Part shown: in pieces, positions 50,967 through 59,219 of the stretch
Layout: the number at the start of each line of letters is the position of its first letter
How positions within the stretch are numbered: the first letter of the stretch is position 1
DNA from: Rhodothermia bacterium
GTDB taxonomy: Bacteria; Bacteroidota; Rhodothermia; Rhodothermales; JAAAOL01
Direction: 5' to 3'
DNA length: 59,937 nucleotides
Assembly (NCBI GenBank): GCA_030428385.1
Contig: JAUIDY010000023.1
Location: 1-59,937, forward strand
Made by a program: the position numbers and the translations under genes
Notes under the pieces: model-generated
What the model was told of the DNA's origin: nothing
Database searches by the model: none
What the model saw: the letters and a program-made list of their open reading frames with translations, nothing else

Positions 50967-53033
50967 ATGCCACGAGGCCCCTCCTTTGCAAAGAACATCA
51001 AAGTTGCACTTGGTGTGGTTGTAGCGGCAGCGCTCGGGTTTGCAACAAACCTCATCAAGCTGGAACACCTTCCTGTCGGTGTACAAGGTTTTGTAGAATC
51101 CAGTCCTGTCTTAACGTTCTTTCTACTCCTTGTTTTTGCCGTGCTCCTCACCGTGGCCACACACGTGCTTCCAGACACGAATCGGGGAGAAACGGAAACA
51201 ACCATTGAATTCACTTCGCCATTACGGACTGACCTTCTCCGTGTGCTAAGAAGCCGTTACGCGCACCGACTTGGAGATTCCCTAGAGCATGAAGTGCGGC
51301 TTCAGCTTGGATTAAAGGATTCACCTGGCGTATTGGCGTATGATCCCAACCTGCGCCTCATCGGAAATCAGGAAGACCGCCCGGTGCCACCTAGCACGTC
51401 TATCCATCGCCTTTTTGAGGAAGCCGGAGGACGACTACTCATTCTAGGAGCGCCCGGGGCGGGAAAGACGACGATGGCCTTAGAGTTAGCAAAGGTCCTT
51501 GTTGAGAAGGCTATAGCAAATGATCAAGAGCCGGTGCCTGTGGTCGTCAACCTCGCATCGTGGGCAGAGCACGCTGGGCCTCTGCGAGCGTGGCTCGTAG
51601 AAGCCTTGCAAGAGGATGCAAACGTGAATGTAGATCTGGCGCGAACACTCGCTCAAGGTAACCGACTTTTGCTCTTGTTGGACGGTTTGGACGAAATCGA
51701 GGCTTCCAAACGGGCTCCGTGCATTGATGCGATTAATGCGTTTTTGAAAGAGCGGGCAGAGCAAATTGTGGTGACCTGTCGCACGAAAGAGTATCAAGCG
51801 TGCGAAAAAAAGCTCGCGCTGGCCAAGGCTATTCAAATTGCCCCCCTTGCACCGAAACAAGTCTTCCGTGCACTCAAGAGGGTGCCGGGTTCGAGTGGAC
51901 TTCAGAAAATGCTTCGCGAAGATGCTTTACTGGGCGAACTGGCAACAACACCGCTCATGTTAAGCGTCATGCTCTTGACCTATAAGGGAGAAACGGCCGT
52001 CAGGGTGCAAGCAGAAACTGTGGAGGTGCGCCGCCAAGCTTTATGGGACGACTATGTCACGCGCATGATCACCCGTCGCCCAACAGCGTACGCACCAAAA
52101 AATATCTTGAAGTGGTTGCATTGGCTGGCAAAGAACATGCGCCAAGATGACATGACGCTTTTTGTACCAGATCGTATGCAGCCAACATGGTTAACCCGAC
52201 AAAATGTATACAAATGGATGATTCCCATTTGCGTTGCATTGATCTATGGGCTGGTCTTTGGGCTGATCATGTCGCTGATCGGCAAGTTTGTCTTTGGACT
52301 CGTTAGTGGGCTGGTCTTTGGTTTTATCTATGGGAATGCGAAAGACAGCTCGTCCATTCATTTGGAAGAAGAAGTAATCTGGTCCTGGCGATTCTCGACG
52401 GTCCAGTGGAAGAAAAAAATACGCTTCGGGCTTTTCGCCGGTATAGTCACCGGGCTGGTCTTTGGAGTAAGCTGGGGGCTAGGTTCCGGGCTGATCTATG
52501 GAAAGATCCTTGGGGTCAGCTTCGGTATTTCTATCGGCCTGCTCTATGGGTTAATCTTTCCTCTCATAGAGGCAAGCAGGACTACGGCAAAGGTCGATAA
52601 AACACGAACCCTCGGCGAACGTCTGAAAGCATCACACCAGAATGGTTGGGTCTATGCACAGATTGTCGGTTGGAGCAGTGCGCTGATCTTTGGGTTGATG
52701 GGTTGGACCGTTTTTAATGATATAGGCTTCGTGCTGAGCGCGGGGCTTATGTGGGGCTTGTTCTGGGGGCTAACCAGTGGGCTATCAGAAAAGGGAGGAG
52801 GAGAAGCGTTAAAATTTGATGTCCTACGGTGGCTTCTTGTCCGTGAAGGTGCTATACCCTGGCACTATTTCCGTTTCCTTCGCACCGTTTCAGATCTATT
52901 GATGCTACATCAGGTCGGCGGCGCTGTACAATTCCGCCATTTGCTCCTCCGGGACTATTTCGCTGATTTGACTCCAGCGCACATTGATGAACTTGCCGTT
53001 CGTATACCCCAAGCATCCCGCAACAAACTCTGA
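50967..53033 (+). CDS. Membrane NACHT-family STAND ATPase
   Basis: The 688-aa protein has two N-terminal membrane helices (~12-27, ~48-66), then a NACHT-type ATPase. Walker A is GAPGAGKTT at 161-169 and the extended Walker B is LLLLLDGLDEIE at 234-245 with the acidic DE characteristic of NACHT. The VVTCRTKEY sensor comes next, followed by a winged-helix-like LATTPLMLSVMLL segment. From ~410 on it has repeats of glycine-spaced membrane helices (YGLVFGLIMSLIGKFVFGLVSGLVFGFIYG and similar), and the tail has VQFRHLLLRDYFADL. Base composition is lower in GC than the neighbours. Bacterial NACHT proteins include anti-phage systems; a membrane-damaging or signalling role here is only inferred. Confidence 0.85.
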   Translation: MPRGPSFAKNIKVALGVVVAAALGFATNLIKLEHLPVGVQGFVESSPVLTFFLLLVFAVLLTVATHVLPDTNRGETETTIEFTSPLRTDLLRVLRSRYAHRLGDSLEHEVRLQLGLKDSPGVLAYDPNLRLIGNQEDRPVPPSTSIHRLFEEAGGRLLILGAPGAGKTTMALELAKVLVEKAIANDQEPVPVVVNLASWAEHAGPLRAWLVEALQEDANVNVDLARTLAQGNRLLLLLDGLDEIEASKRAPCIDAINAFLKERAEQIVVTCRTKEYQACEKKLALAKAIQIAPLAPKQVFRALKRVPGSSGLQKMLREDALLGELATTPLMLSVMLLTYKGETAVRVQAETVEVRRQALWDDYVTRMITRRPTAYAPKNILKWLHWLAKNMRQDDMTLFVPDRMQPTWLTRQNVYKWMIPICVALIYGLVFGLIMSLIGKFVFGLVSGLVFGFIYGNAKDSSSIHLEEEVIWSWRFSTVQWKKKIRFGLFAGIVTGLVFGVSWGLGSGLIYGKILGVSFGISIGLLYGLIFPLIEASRTTAKVDKTRTLGERLKASHQNGWVYAQIVGWSSALIFGLMGWTVFNDIGFVLSAGLMWGLFWGLTSGLSEKGGGEALKFDVLRWLLVREGAIPWHYFRFLRTVSDLLMLHQVGGAVQFRHLLLRDYFADLTPAHIDELAVRIPQASRNKL

Positions 53034-53428
53034 CTGCGGAAGCAACACCTCTTAGATTAAGCCCTCCTTCCGATAGTCTCCAAAGCGATTGCAGGTTTTA
53101 CGATCTCCGAAAAAAGGGCCGGGATTCGTGATCCACCCCGTCGTTTTTCGCTTTCTCCTGCTGGTCTTGTCTCTTCAGATTGCGTCTTGTGATCACCCGC
53201 GACTTCCTCATGCGCCAGATTTACCAGATGGCGCAGGCATTGGCAAAGATCCTGTTCAGAGAACGGGCCTCGCCGACGTAAGCCCGCTGCTCATGTTTAA
53301 GCTTTGATATTTCTTTACCCTGAGTCGGCATTTTCCCCACACACAAACCGCGTATTACATGTCACCGATTATCAGGCAACACAGCGTTCTTTCAGATGGC
53401 AGCTTCTCATCAAAAAAGAGGCAACGCT
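53034..53428. other. 395-base gap containing a truncated DUF6483 gene copy
   Basis: Apart from the fossil fragment at 53189-53281, no gene or clear terminator is seen between the NACHT gene and the FN3-like gene. An open frame at 53089-53307 reads a lipoprotein-like start but runs into the fossil in another frame and is not accepted. Confidence 0.5.
53189..53281 (+). pseudogene. Truncated duplicate of the DUF6483 gene 5' end
   Basis: In frame from GTG 53189 it reads ITRDFLMRQIYQMAQALAKILF and then RERASPT stop. The first 22 residues after the start are identical to those of the intact gene at 54371. At the DNA level about 77 bases (53187-53264) match 54368-54446 with only a few substitutions. 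It breaks off into unrelated sequence, so it is a recent partial copy, unlikely to make a functional product. Confidence 0.85.
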
Positions 53429-54268
53429 ATGAACGCGCAAGACCTAAGGCTTCCGCCGGTACCCCACCTCCTTTTTCCCCGTGACGAAGCCGTTTTGAAT
53501 GGGGCCGACGTGACCTTTTCGTGGGAATCACTCCCGGATGTAGAAACCTACCGCCTCGAAGTGGCCCGCGATCCGGGCTTCGAAACCTGTCTGTTTTACC
53601 AAACCCTTATGGATGGAACGTCGGTTCGGGTGATCGACACGTTCCCGACTGATGGTACCACGCTGTACTGGCGCGTCATCGTCGAAAAGGGAGCCGGACG
53701 CTGGGGTGAGGACACCATCGAAAGCTTCCTCGCCGGAGCCGCAGCAGATGTCGGTCAGCACGCCCTGCGCCCCAACCACTACGAACGACTGGGACCACTC
53801 GCCGAGCTTATGACCGGTGGCGCCGATGATGTCATGTATCTTCATAGCCATGACCCACATCCCCCCGAACACCTCCTCGGCGAAGGCATCACGAATCCAG
53901 AAACGTTTTACACCGCCGAAGATGAAGTGGGTGTCGCTCACGAAAGGGTCGAGTTTCGGCAGGTATTAAAAGTCGTCTTCAGCATCGTCGGTGCGCTGGC
54001 CCTTGCAATCGCGGTCGTCTTTGTACGGTTTCAGGTACGCCTGCACGACGAGCAGTTGCAAAAGGTAGATGCGGCCAACTATGTGGAACTGCGTGAGGTG
54101 GAAGCAGCTGCCGCTGCTAAACTCAACCATTACGCTGTCCTCGATGCCGAACAACAGATCTACCAGATTCCCATTGAACGTGCCATGGAGCTCGTTGTCA
54201 AAGACGCGCATGCTGCTGATACACCCTCCTTAGAGCACGGACCTGCCCCCTTGCCGATACCAGAGTGA
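53429..54268 (+). CDS. FN3-like domain membrane protein with ACIII/oxidase-type C-terminal motif
   Basis: The 279-aa protein has an N-terminal fibronectin-III-like beta domain (LFPRDEAVLNGADVTFSWESLPDVETYRLEVARD to DGTTLYWRVIVEKGAGRWG, ~15-105). A linker with HSHDPHPPEH comes next, then one membrane helix (VLKVVFSIVGALALAIAVVFV, ~185-205) and a tail reading LNHYAVLDAEQQIYQIPIERAMELV. The tail pattern (L-x-x-Y-x-x-x-D-x-x-x-x-x-x-I-P-I-x-R-A-M) resembles small proteins found with alternative complex III or oxidase clusters, recalled from memory. GAGG 7 bases before ATG 53429 supports this start. Confidence 0.6.
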   Translation: MNAQDLRLPPVPHLLFPRDEAVLNGADVTFSWESLPDVETYRLEVARDPGFETCLFYQTLMDGTSVRVIDTFPTDGTTLYWRVIVEKGAGRWGEDTIESFLAGAAADVGQHALRPNHYERLGPLAELMTGGADDVMYLHSHDPHPPEHLLGEGITNPETFYTAEDEVGVAHERVEFRQVLKVVFSIVGALALAIAVVFVRFQVRLHDEQLQKVDAANYVELREVEAAAAAKLNHYAVLDAEQQIYQIPIERAMELVVKDAHAADTPSLEHGPAPLPIPE

Positions 54269-54370
54269 GCGCATCATCACGGCTCGATCTCGCCAGATGG
54301 ATCTCGATACACCGCGCTTCGTTTCTTCGGCCCCGTGCGTGTTGTATCTCCTAGCAACGACCAGTCTTGT

Positions 54371-54784
54371 ATGATCACCCGCGATTTCCTCATGCGCCAG
54401 ATTTACCAGATGGCGCAGGCGTTGGCAAAGATCCTGTTCAAGAAACAGACGCAGCAGTACGACGCCGTGCAAGACCTGCTGGAGAAAACGTTTACGGACG
54501 TCACTGGCTTCACCCTCGACGAGATCCGCCGCCTGAGCCAGGCTGAACTGCTGGACTTGTGCGACTGGAACGGTGGCATCCACAGCGAAAAAGCCCTTGC
54601 CCTCGCCGACTTGCTGATTGAAGACGCCGAGATGCAGGATCATTTGCAGCACGAAGAAGCCGCCTACGCCAGCCGCGAGCGGGCGCTGTGGCTGTACGAA
54701 GCCGCATTTGCGTCGGGCGGGACGGTGCCACTGGACATCCACGTTCGCCTCACCAACCTCCGGGCCTTACTCACCGCTTCCTGA
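54371..54784 (+). CDS. DUF6483-family small helical protein
   Basis: The 137-aa product begins MITRDFLMRQIYQMAQALAK and continues with helices rich in charged residues (YDAVQDLLEKTFTDVTGF, LDEIRRLSQAELLDLC, ALALADLLIEDAEMQ, LWLYEAAF). It resembles the DUF6483 group of short Bacteroidota/Firmicutes proteins whose role is unknown. The 5' end exists as a second, truncated copy at 53189. It overlaps none of its neighbours, and the cupin gene starts 1 base after its stop, so they are co-transcribed. Confidence 0.65.
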   Translation: MITRDFLMRQIYQMAQALAKILFKKQTQQYDAVQDLLEKTFTDVTGFTLDEIRRLSQAELLDLCDWNGGIHSEKALALADLLIEDAEMQDHLQHEEAAYASRERALWLYEAAFASGGTVPLDIHVRLTNLRALLTAS

Positions 54785-54785
54785 C

Positions 54786-55271
54786 ATGCACCCCCGCGCC
54801 GCCCAGCTTATCGCGCAGCTTGATCTGCAACCGCATCCCGAAGGCGGCTACTACCGCGAAGAGTATCGCTCAGAAAACACCGTGCAGCCTGCCGACGAGC
54901 GTCCCGAGCGGTCGGCACTCACCACCATCTATTTCCTCCTCACCGAAGGCACCTACAGTTGCTGGCATCAGCTTCGCTCGGACGAGGTGTGGCATTTCTA
55001 CGAAGGCGACCCGCTGCACTTGCTCTGCCTCGCCGCCGATTTTGGCAACGCCCGAACGGTAGTACTCGGCCCAGTAGCAAGCGACCAGCAACCCGTCGCC
55101 GTCATTCCTGCCACCTGCTGGCAAGCAGCCCATTCCACGGGCGCGTACACACTCGTCGGGTGCAGCATGGGACCCGGCTTTGACTTCGCCGACTTCCGGA
55201 TGCTGCGGGAGGACAAGCCGTTGGCGGCAACATTTCAGCATCGCTATCCCGACTGGAGCCAGTGGCTCTGA
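54786..55271 (+). CDS. DUF985 cupin (cupin_5) protein
   Basis: The 161-aa protein has the DUF985 pattern: LDLQPHPEGGYYREEYRSE, ALTTIYFLLTEGTYSCWHQLRSDEVWHFYEGDPL, VIPATCWQAAHSTGAYTLVGCSMGPGFDFADFRML. The two His and Glu positions of the cupin core are present. The reaction is unknown. The TGAC overlap region with the DUF6483 gene suggests translational coupling. Confidence 0.85.
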   Translation: MHPRAAQLIAQLDLQPHPEGGYYREEYRSENTVQPADERPERSALTTIYFLLTEGTYSCWHQLRSDEVWHFYEGDPLHLLCLAADFGNARTVVLGPVASDQQPVAVIPATCWQAAHSTGAYTLVGCSMGPGFDFADFRMLREDKPLAATFQHRYPDWSQWL

Positions 55272-55277
55272 CCCCAA

Positions 55278-55727
55278 TCAGTGCCAGAAAATATTATACA
55301 CACGCTTCGCCATGATGCAATCCACGACAAGCTCCCTGGCAAAGCGACGCATGGCAGCCTTGGCTTTTCGGGCGGTGACATACCGCCCCAGCACCAGCGC
55401 GCCGGGGCGTTCATCACTACGATCGCGGATCACAAAAAAGGCATCCTCCGGGTCTTCCTCAATAGACCATGGCAGCGCAGGCAGCGGTTTGTCTACCGGC
55501 CATGACGGCGCGGCCGTGAAGGCACAGCGTTCAAAAACCAGCAGGCTGGTGTAGCCCATCGTGAAGCCCGTGGCATTGTACCAAATATCGTATTCCGGGC
55601 GGGGCGTGAACAGGTACGACCACTGCCCCCGGTTGCGCGACCAGATGAAATACAGCCCATCGCCTTCGGGATCAAACGGCGTGCGGGGCGCGGGATCGTC
55701 GCGGTCGAAGGCGATGTAGGGGAGCAT
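55278..55727 (-). CDS. Hypothetical protein downstream of UbiB
   Basis: The 149-aa product is rich in Trp, Phe, Tyr and Pro: DGLYFIWSRNRGQWSYLFTPRPEYDIWYNATGFTMGYTSLLVFERCAF. A basic tail follows (KAKAAMRRFARELVVDCIMAKRVYNIFWH). No signal or membrane segment is seen. I recognise no family. It follows the UbiB-like gene by 8 bases on the same strand, which suggests co-expression. Confidence 0.55.
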   Translation of the reverse strand: MLPYIAFDRDDPAPRTPFDPEGDGLYFIWSRNRGQWSYLFTPRPEYDIWYNATGFTMGYTSLLVFERCAFTAAPSWPVDKPLPALPWSIEEDPEDAFFVIRDRSDERPGALVLGRYVTARKAKAAMRRFARELVVDCIMAKRVYNIFWH

Positions 55728-55735
55728 AACCGGCT

Positions 55736-57571
55736 TTATTTCCCGCCAAACACCGACCAGATGCCACCCGCCACAAACAGCAGGATCCACAGCCAGATCG
55801 GGCCACCCTGCACGATGGTCAGCACGCCGCCGATCAGGCACGCACTGGCGAGGATGGCGCTGCGCAAGCCTGCCAGCGGATTCGGGCGTTTGGTGATATT
55901 GAGTTGTTCATCCAAGACCTTGGCTCCTCGCGACAGCAGTTGCGGCAATTGCACCAGCAAGTCGGCCATTTCCGGGGCGCTGCGCAGCAGTTCCTGGCTG
56001 AGCGCTTGCGGGTTGAAGTTGCGCTGAAACAGCTTGGTGATGTGTTTTTCTGAGACGGTCGTCACGTCCAGCGACGGATCGAGTGTGCGCCCTACGCCTT
56101 CGTACGTCACCAGCGCCTTCACCATCAGCGTCATTTCGACCGGGAAGAAGATGCGGTACCGCGCACCGAGCCCGACGGACTCCAGAATGAGCGCAGCAAT
56201 GGACAGATGCCCCGTGCGGCTGTGCATCACAAAACGCCGCGCCAGGTCGGTAACGGCCCGCCGGAAGCCTTCCGGGTCGCCGCCTTCGGCTACGCGCGCC
56301 ATCGCCACGAGGTAGCGGGCGGCGCTTTCCACATCGCCGGTGACGAGCGCGTAGAAATAGTATAACATCCGCCGCTGCGTTTTCCGCTCGAAGCGTCCCA
56401 CCATGCCCAGGTCGATGAAGCCCAGCTTGACGGGCGTCTCCGGCGTGGGACCGGGAAGAATCATCAGGTTGCCCGCGTGCAGGTCGGCGTGGAAAAAGCC
56501 ATCCTGATAAAGCATCTGGATAATGGCCTTCGCGCCGAGGTCGATGACACGGTGGCGGTTCTCCGGCGTGAGTTCCTGCATCCGCTCGGCGCTCGGCTTA
56601 AAGCCGTCGAAAAACTCCATCGTGAGGACGTTTTCCGAACTGAGGTCGCGGTGGATCTTCGGGAAAACAATGCCCGGCTCGGCGTCGAAGTTGACGTTGA
56701 AGATCTCGGCGTGGTCGGCCTCGTAGGTGTAATCGACCTCGCGGATGGTGTAGCTGGCGAACTCGTCGGCGACCTGCTTGGGCTGGTAACGCGGGATGAT
56801 CCATTCGAGCAGCCGCGCGAAGAAGTCGAGCAGCGTCAGGTCGGAGACAATGACGTCGCGGATGCCGGGTTTGATGACCTTCACGACCACCTTTTCGCCA
56901 TCGGGCAGCGTGGCGAGGTGCGCCTGTGCGATGGACGCCGAGCCAAGGGGCTCTTGCTCCACGTCGGCAAAGACCCGCTCCAGCGGGCGCTTCAGGTCAC
57001 GCTCAATGATGCGCCGCACTTCGGAGAAGGGCACTTCCGGCACACGGTCGAACAGGTTGCGCAACTCCGACGTGACCGAATCCGGAAGCAGGTCTTCGCG
57101 GATGGCGAGGATTTGGCCCAGTTTCACAAACGTCGGCCCTAGGATTTCGAGCCGCCGCCGCAGTTGGACGGGAAACGGGAGCCGCCGCAGTTCGCCCTTC
57201 ACAAACGGCGTCAGGAAAAGCGCCGCGCTCCGCACGCCGAAGGACCGCAGCCCCCGCTTATGTTCGGGCGGCAGCGCCCGCACGTACGCGATGAGCCCAC
57301 CCATCAACAGCCCCGCCACATGGCGGTACACCGTAAAGAACCGGCGAAACGCGCCTTTATACGGGGCCAGCGGATCGAAGATAAACGGACGGGGCGACTC
57401 CGTTTTTTTAACGGCCTCCGTCACGGTGGTTTCTTCGTCCGCCACGGTTTGTGCATCTGCCATGACTTCTTCCACCAGCACAGGCACTGCGCCATCACCC
57501 GATGCCTCGGCGGCATCGGCTACTTCTTCCACCTCGGGTGGCGGTGCAGGACGGGTGCGTTCGTCAGGCAT
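55736..57571 (-). CDS. UbiB/ABC1 (AarF) atypical kinase
   Basis: The 611-aa protein shows the ABC1/UbiB fold: LGPTFVKLGQILAIREDLLPDSVTSELRNLFDRVPEVPF (the KxGQ motif), PLGSASIAQAHLATLPDGEKVVVKV with an alanine-loop variant, FFHADLHAGNLMI (catalytic loop) and FIDLGMVGRF. It ends with two C-terminal membrane helices (LASACLIGGVLTIVQGG, LWILLFVAGGIWSVF). It acts in quinone/isoprenoid lipid handling at the membrane. An acidic Ala/Glu-rich N-terminal extension (~80 residues) is unusual. The 149-aa gene follows closely. Confidence 0.92.
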   Translation of the reverse strand: MPDERTRPAPPPEVEEVADAAEASGDGAVPVLVEEVMADAQTVADEETTVTEAVKKTESPRPFIFDPLAPYKGAFRRFFTVYRHVAGLLMGGLIAYVRALPPEHKRGLRSFGVRSAALFLTPFVKGELRRLPFPVQLRRRLEILGPTFVKLGQILAIREDLLPDSVTSELRNLFDRVPEVPFSEVRRIIERDLKRPLERVFADVEQEPLGSASIAQAHLATLPDGEKVVVKVIKPGIRDVIVSDLTLLDFFARLLEWIIPRYQPKQVADEFASYTIREVDYTYEADHAEIFNVNFDAEPGIVFPKIHRDLSSENVLTMEFFDGFKPSAERMQELTPENRHRVIDLGAKAIIQMLYQDGFFHADLHAGNLMILPGPTPETPVKLGFIDLGMVGRFERKTQRRMLYYFYALVTGDVESAARYLVAMARVAEGGDPEGFRRAVTDLARRFVMHSRTGHLSIAALILESVGLGARYRIFFPVEMTLMVKALVTYEGVGRTLDPSLDVTTVSEKHITKLFQRNFNPQALSQELLRSAPEMADLLVQLPQLLSRGAKVLDEQLNITKRPNPLAGLRSAILASACLIGGVLTIVQGGPIWLWILLFVAGGIWSVFGGK

Positions 57572-57605
57572 GAAGCGTGAAAACAGGCCTTAGGTATTGT
57601 TCAAG

Positions 57606-57767
57606 TGTCATCCCGGACTTGATCCGGGATCTCTCGGTTTGGCAATGCTGCTTCATGGCACCGTTTGATACGCACGACTGCTACAGCGTTTACTGAACCG
57701 AGTCTGCCAGGCTGTGAGATCCCGGCTTCCCGCATCAAGTGCAGGACAAGCTCAGGCCGGGATGACA
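57606..57767. repeat. Interspersed palindrome (GTCATCCCGG..CCGGGATGACA)
   Basis: TGTCATCCCGG at the left and GGCCGGGATGACA at the right enclose a second pair GGGATCTC/GAGATCCC. The wording matches common bacterial REP-like repeats. It fills the gap between the UbiB start and the DUF1330 stop and might form a terminator-like fold for the minus-strand genes. No coding sequence is seen. Confidence 0.7.
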
Positions 57768-57786
57768 AAACGAAGGCGCGGCTGAA

Positions 57787-58101
57787 CTAGTTTTCCTCGT
57801 AAACCAACGCCTTGCCACGCAGGAAGATCGCTTGGGCCACCGACGCCTCGCGGAGTGAGGCGGCCTGCTGCACCACGGGGTCTTGGCGGTAGGCAGCAAA
57901 CCCGGCTTCGTCGGCGAAGGAAAGCACGTGGATTTCGTCCGGCAACTCGAAGCCGTCGGTCACGTGATCCGGCGTGAACATACACTCGACACGCCCACCG
58001 TACTTTGCGAGTCGCGGCATGGCCTGTGCTTCATAGGCGCGAAAGGTGGCTTCCTCGCCGGGCATGAGGTAAATCAGGATGTTGAAGTAGACACGGGACA
58101 T
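57787..58101 (-). CDS. DUF1330-like small ferredoxin-fold protein
   Basis: The 104-aa protein reads VYFNILIYLMPGEEATFRAYEAQAMPRLAKYGGRVECMF and HVLSFADEAGFAAYRQDPVVQQAASLREASVAQAIFLRG. The Y-E-x-x-A-x-P-x-x-x-x-Y-G-G and F-x-x-Y pattern matches DUF1330/NIPSNAP-like dimeric alpha-beta-barrel proteins. The function is unknown. It starts within 6 bases of the LprI-gene stop, suggesting the two are co-transcribed. Confidence 0.75.
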   Translation of the reverse strand: MSRVYFNILIYLMPGEEATFRAYEAQAMPRLAKYGGRVECMFTPDHVTDGFELPDEIHVLSFADEAGFAAYRQDPVVQQAASLREASVAQAIFLRGKALVYEEN

Positions 58102-58106
58102 CGGCT

Positions 58107-58922
58107 TCACCCGGCAGGCACCACCGCCTCAATGCCGCCGTTCATGCGCGCCCGCCAGAACATCGTATACGGCAGCGCCTCGCCATCATCCATCAGCACG
58201 AAGCCCCGGATCGTGAGCAGGTGGGCGTCATTGTACACGGCGTCGGTGATGGCAAACTCGGCGATGCGGTTGAGGCGGGTGCTGAAGGATTCGTTATCGG
58301 GCAGGGCATACTCAAAACCCATCGATTCAGCCAAAATCTGCGCATCGCTGAGCCCAAAGCTATCGCGCTGGTCGATGTAGCCAACTTCGTCGAACATGGA
58401 CCGCACCTCTTCCCAGTCGTGCCGCTCCACCGCCGCACCAAACCGTTCGAGGATGCGCCGTTCGAGCGGGTCGAGGTCTTCGGTCTGGATCATCTCGACA
58501 TAGTTGCCCGTGGCGGAGACGCGGTAGTGTGCCGACAGTTCGGCGGCACGGGCGTCGGTGAGGCGGATGCGGCAGGTCATGACGGCATCGTCGCGGTCCC
58601 ACAGCGTCCAGTTTTCGTGCGGCGCGACGCCGTCGCATTCGGCGTCTTTAAAGGCGATCCACGCCCGCTGCGCGTCGCGGAGCGCCGTGCGCCACGCGGC
58701 GGGCTGCGCCTCGGCCTCGTGCGGCGTGCCTTCATGCAGGCGAATGGCCCGCATCGCTTCCTGATAGATGGCGTTGAGCGCCTCGTCGGCCTGCTTAAAC
58801 CGCAGGTTCATGCACGCGACATGCGCTTCCTCCGAAGCGCTGTCGAGGCAGTATTCCTGGGCGTGAGCGGGGGCGACACAGCAGGCGCTGGCGAGGACAA
58901 GAAAAGTAATACCAGTTCTCAA
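58107..58922 (-). CDS. LprI/DUF1311-domain exported protein with start fused to a repeat element
   Basis: From TTG 58922 the product is 271 aa. It reads LRTGITFLVLASACCVAPAHAQ, a signal peptide, then the LprI-type domain: EYCLDSASEEAHVACMNLRFKQADEALNAIYQEAMRAI, AWRTALRDAQRAWIAFKDAEC and MTCRIRLTDARAAEL with paired Cys. A second domain (LERRILERFGAAVERHDWEEV to GGIEAVVPAG) looks like a SnoaL/NTF2-type fold. The frame runs open upstream to 59090 only because it crosses an inverted-repeat element (58909-59075). No ATG lies between, so the true start is uncertain. Confidence 0.65.
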   Translation of the reverse strand: MRTGITFLVLASACCVAPAHAQEYCLDSASEEAHVACMNLRFKQADEALNAIYQEAMRAIRLHEGTPHEAEAQPAAWRTALRDAQRAWIAFKDAECDGVAPHENWTLWDRDDAVMTCRIRLTDARAAELSAHYRVSATGNYVEMIQTEDLDPLERRILERFGAAVERHDWEEVRSMFDEVGYIDQRDSFGLSDAQILAESMGFEYALPDNESFSTRLNRIAEFAITDAVYNDAHLLTIRGFVLMDDGEALPYTMFWRARMNGGIEAVVPAG

Positions 58923-59075
58923 AAACTGGGGTGCAAAGTTTAAGTTAATGTCATCCCGAACTTGTTTACTGGCGTGAATCTGCGATTTCGGGATCTCGAC
59001 GATGGCGGGAAGAGATGCTGAAACAAGTTCAGCATGACACTTTTCCCCTCCATCCGCTTTTCTCGGCAATGGTAT
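58909..59075. mobile_element. ~167-bp inverted-repeat element (MITE-like), copy 2
   Basis: ATACCAGTTCTCAAAAACTGG and, at the other end, ATACCATTGCCGAGAAAA (reverse complement) form the terminal repeats. The middle has GTCATCCCGAACTTGTTTAC and GCTGAAACAAGTTCAGCATGACA. It is the opposite-strand homologue of 3332-3501. One end provides the first ~14 bases read as the signal-peptide start of the LprI-domain gene. Confidence 0.7.
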
Positions 59076-59219
59076 AAGTTGGTGGTTCATCCGTGGTCTG
59101 GTTTTCCTGATGGAGGCGTGTCAACCTGCTGCTGATTCTTCTTGTAGAAAAAGACCAACGCCCGGCCTTTTTCGTATACGTTATTCTTGACGGCAGCGGG
59201 ACACACGCGTAGGATTCTC
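59076..59219. other. Gap between the repeat element and HMG-CoA reductase gene
   Basis: No gene, terminator or known motif recognised. The stop of the HMG-CoA reductase gene is at its right side. Confidence 0.3.

Noticed and set aside
53089-53307. 72-codon frame starting like a lipoprotein (FLLLVLSLQIASC)
   Set aside because: After the signal-like part it runs out of frame through the DUF6483 fossil; the lipobox is probably chance.
58923-59090. N-terminal extension of the LprI-domain frame
   Set aside because: Encoded by the inverted-repeat element (CHAELVSAS..KQVRDD is typical of translated repeats), not by the gene itself.
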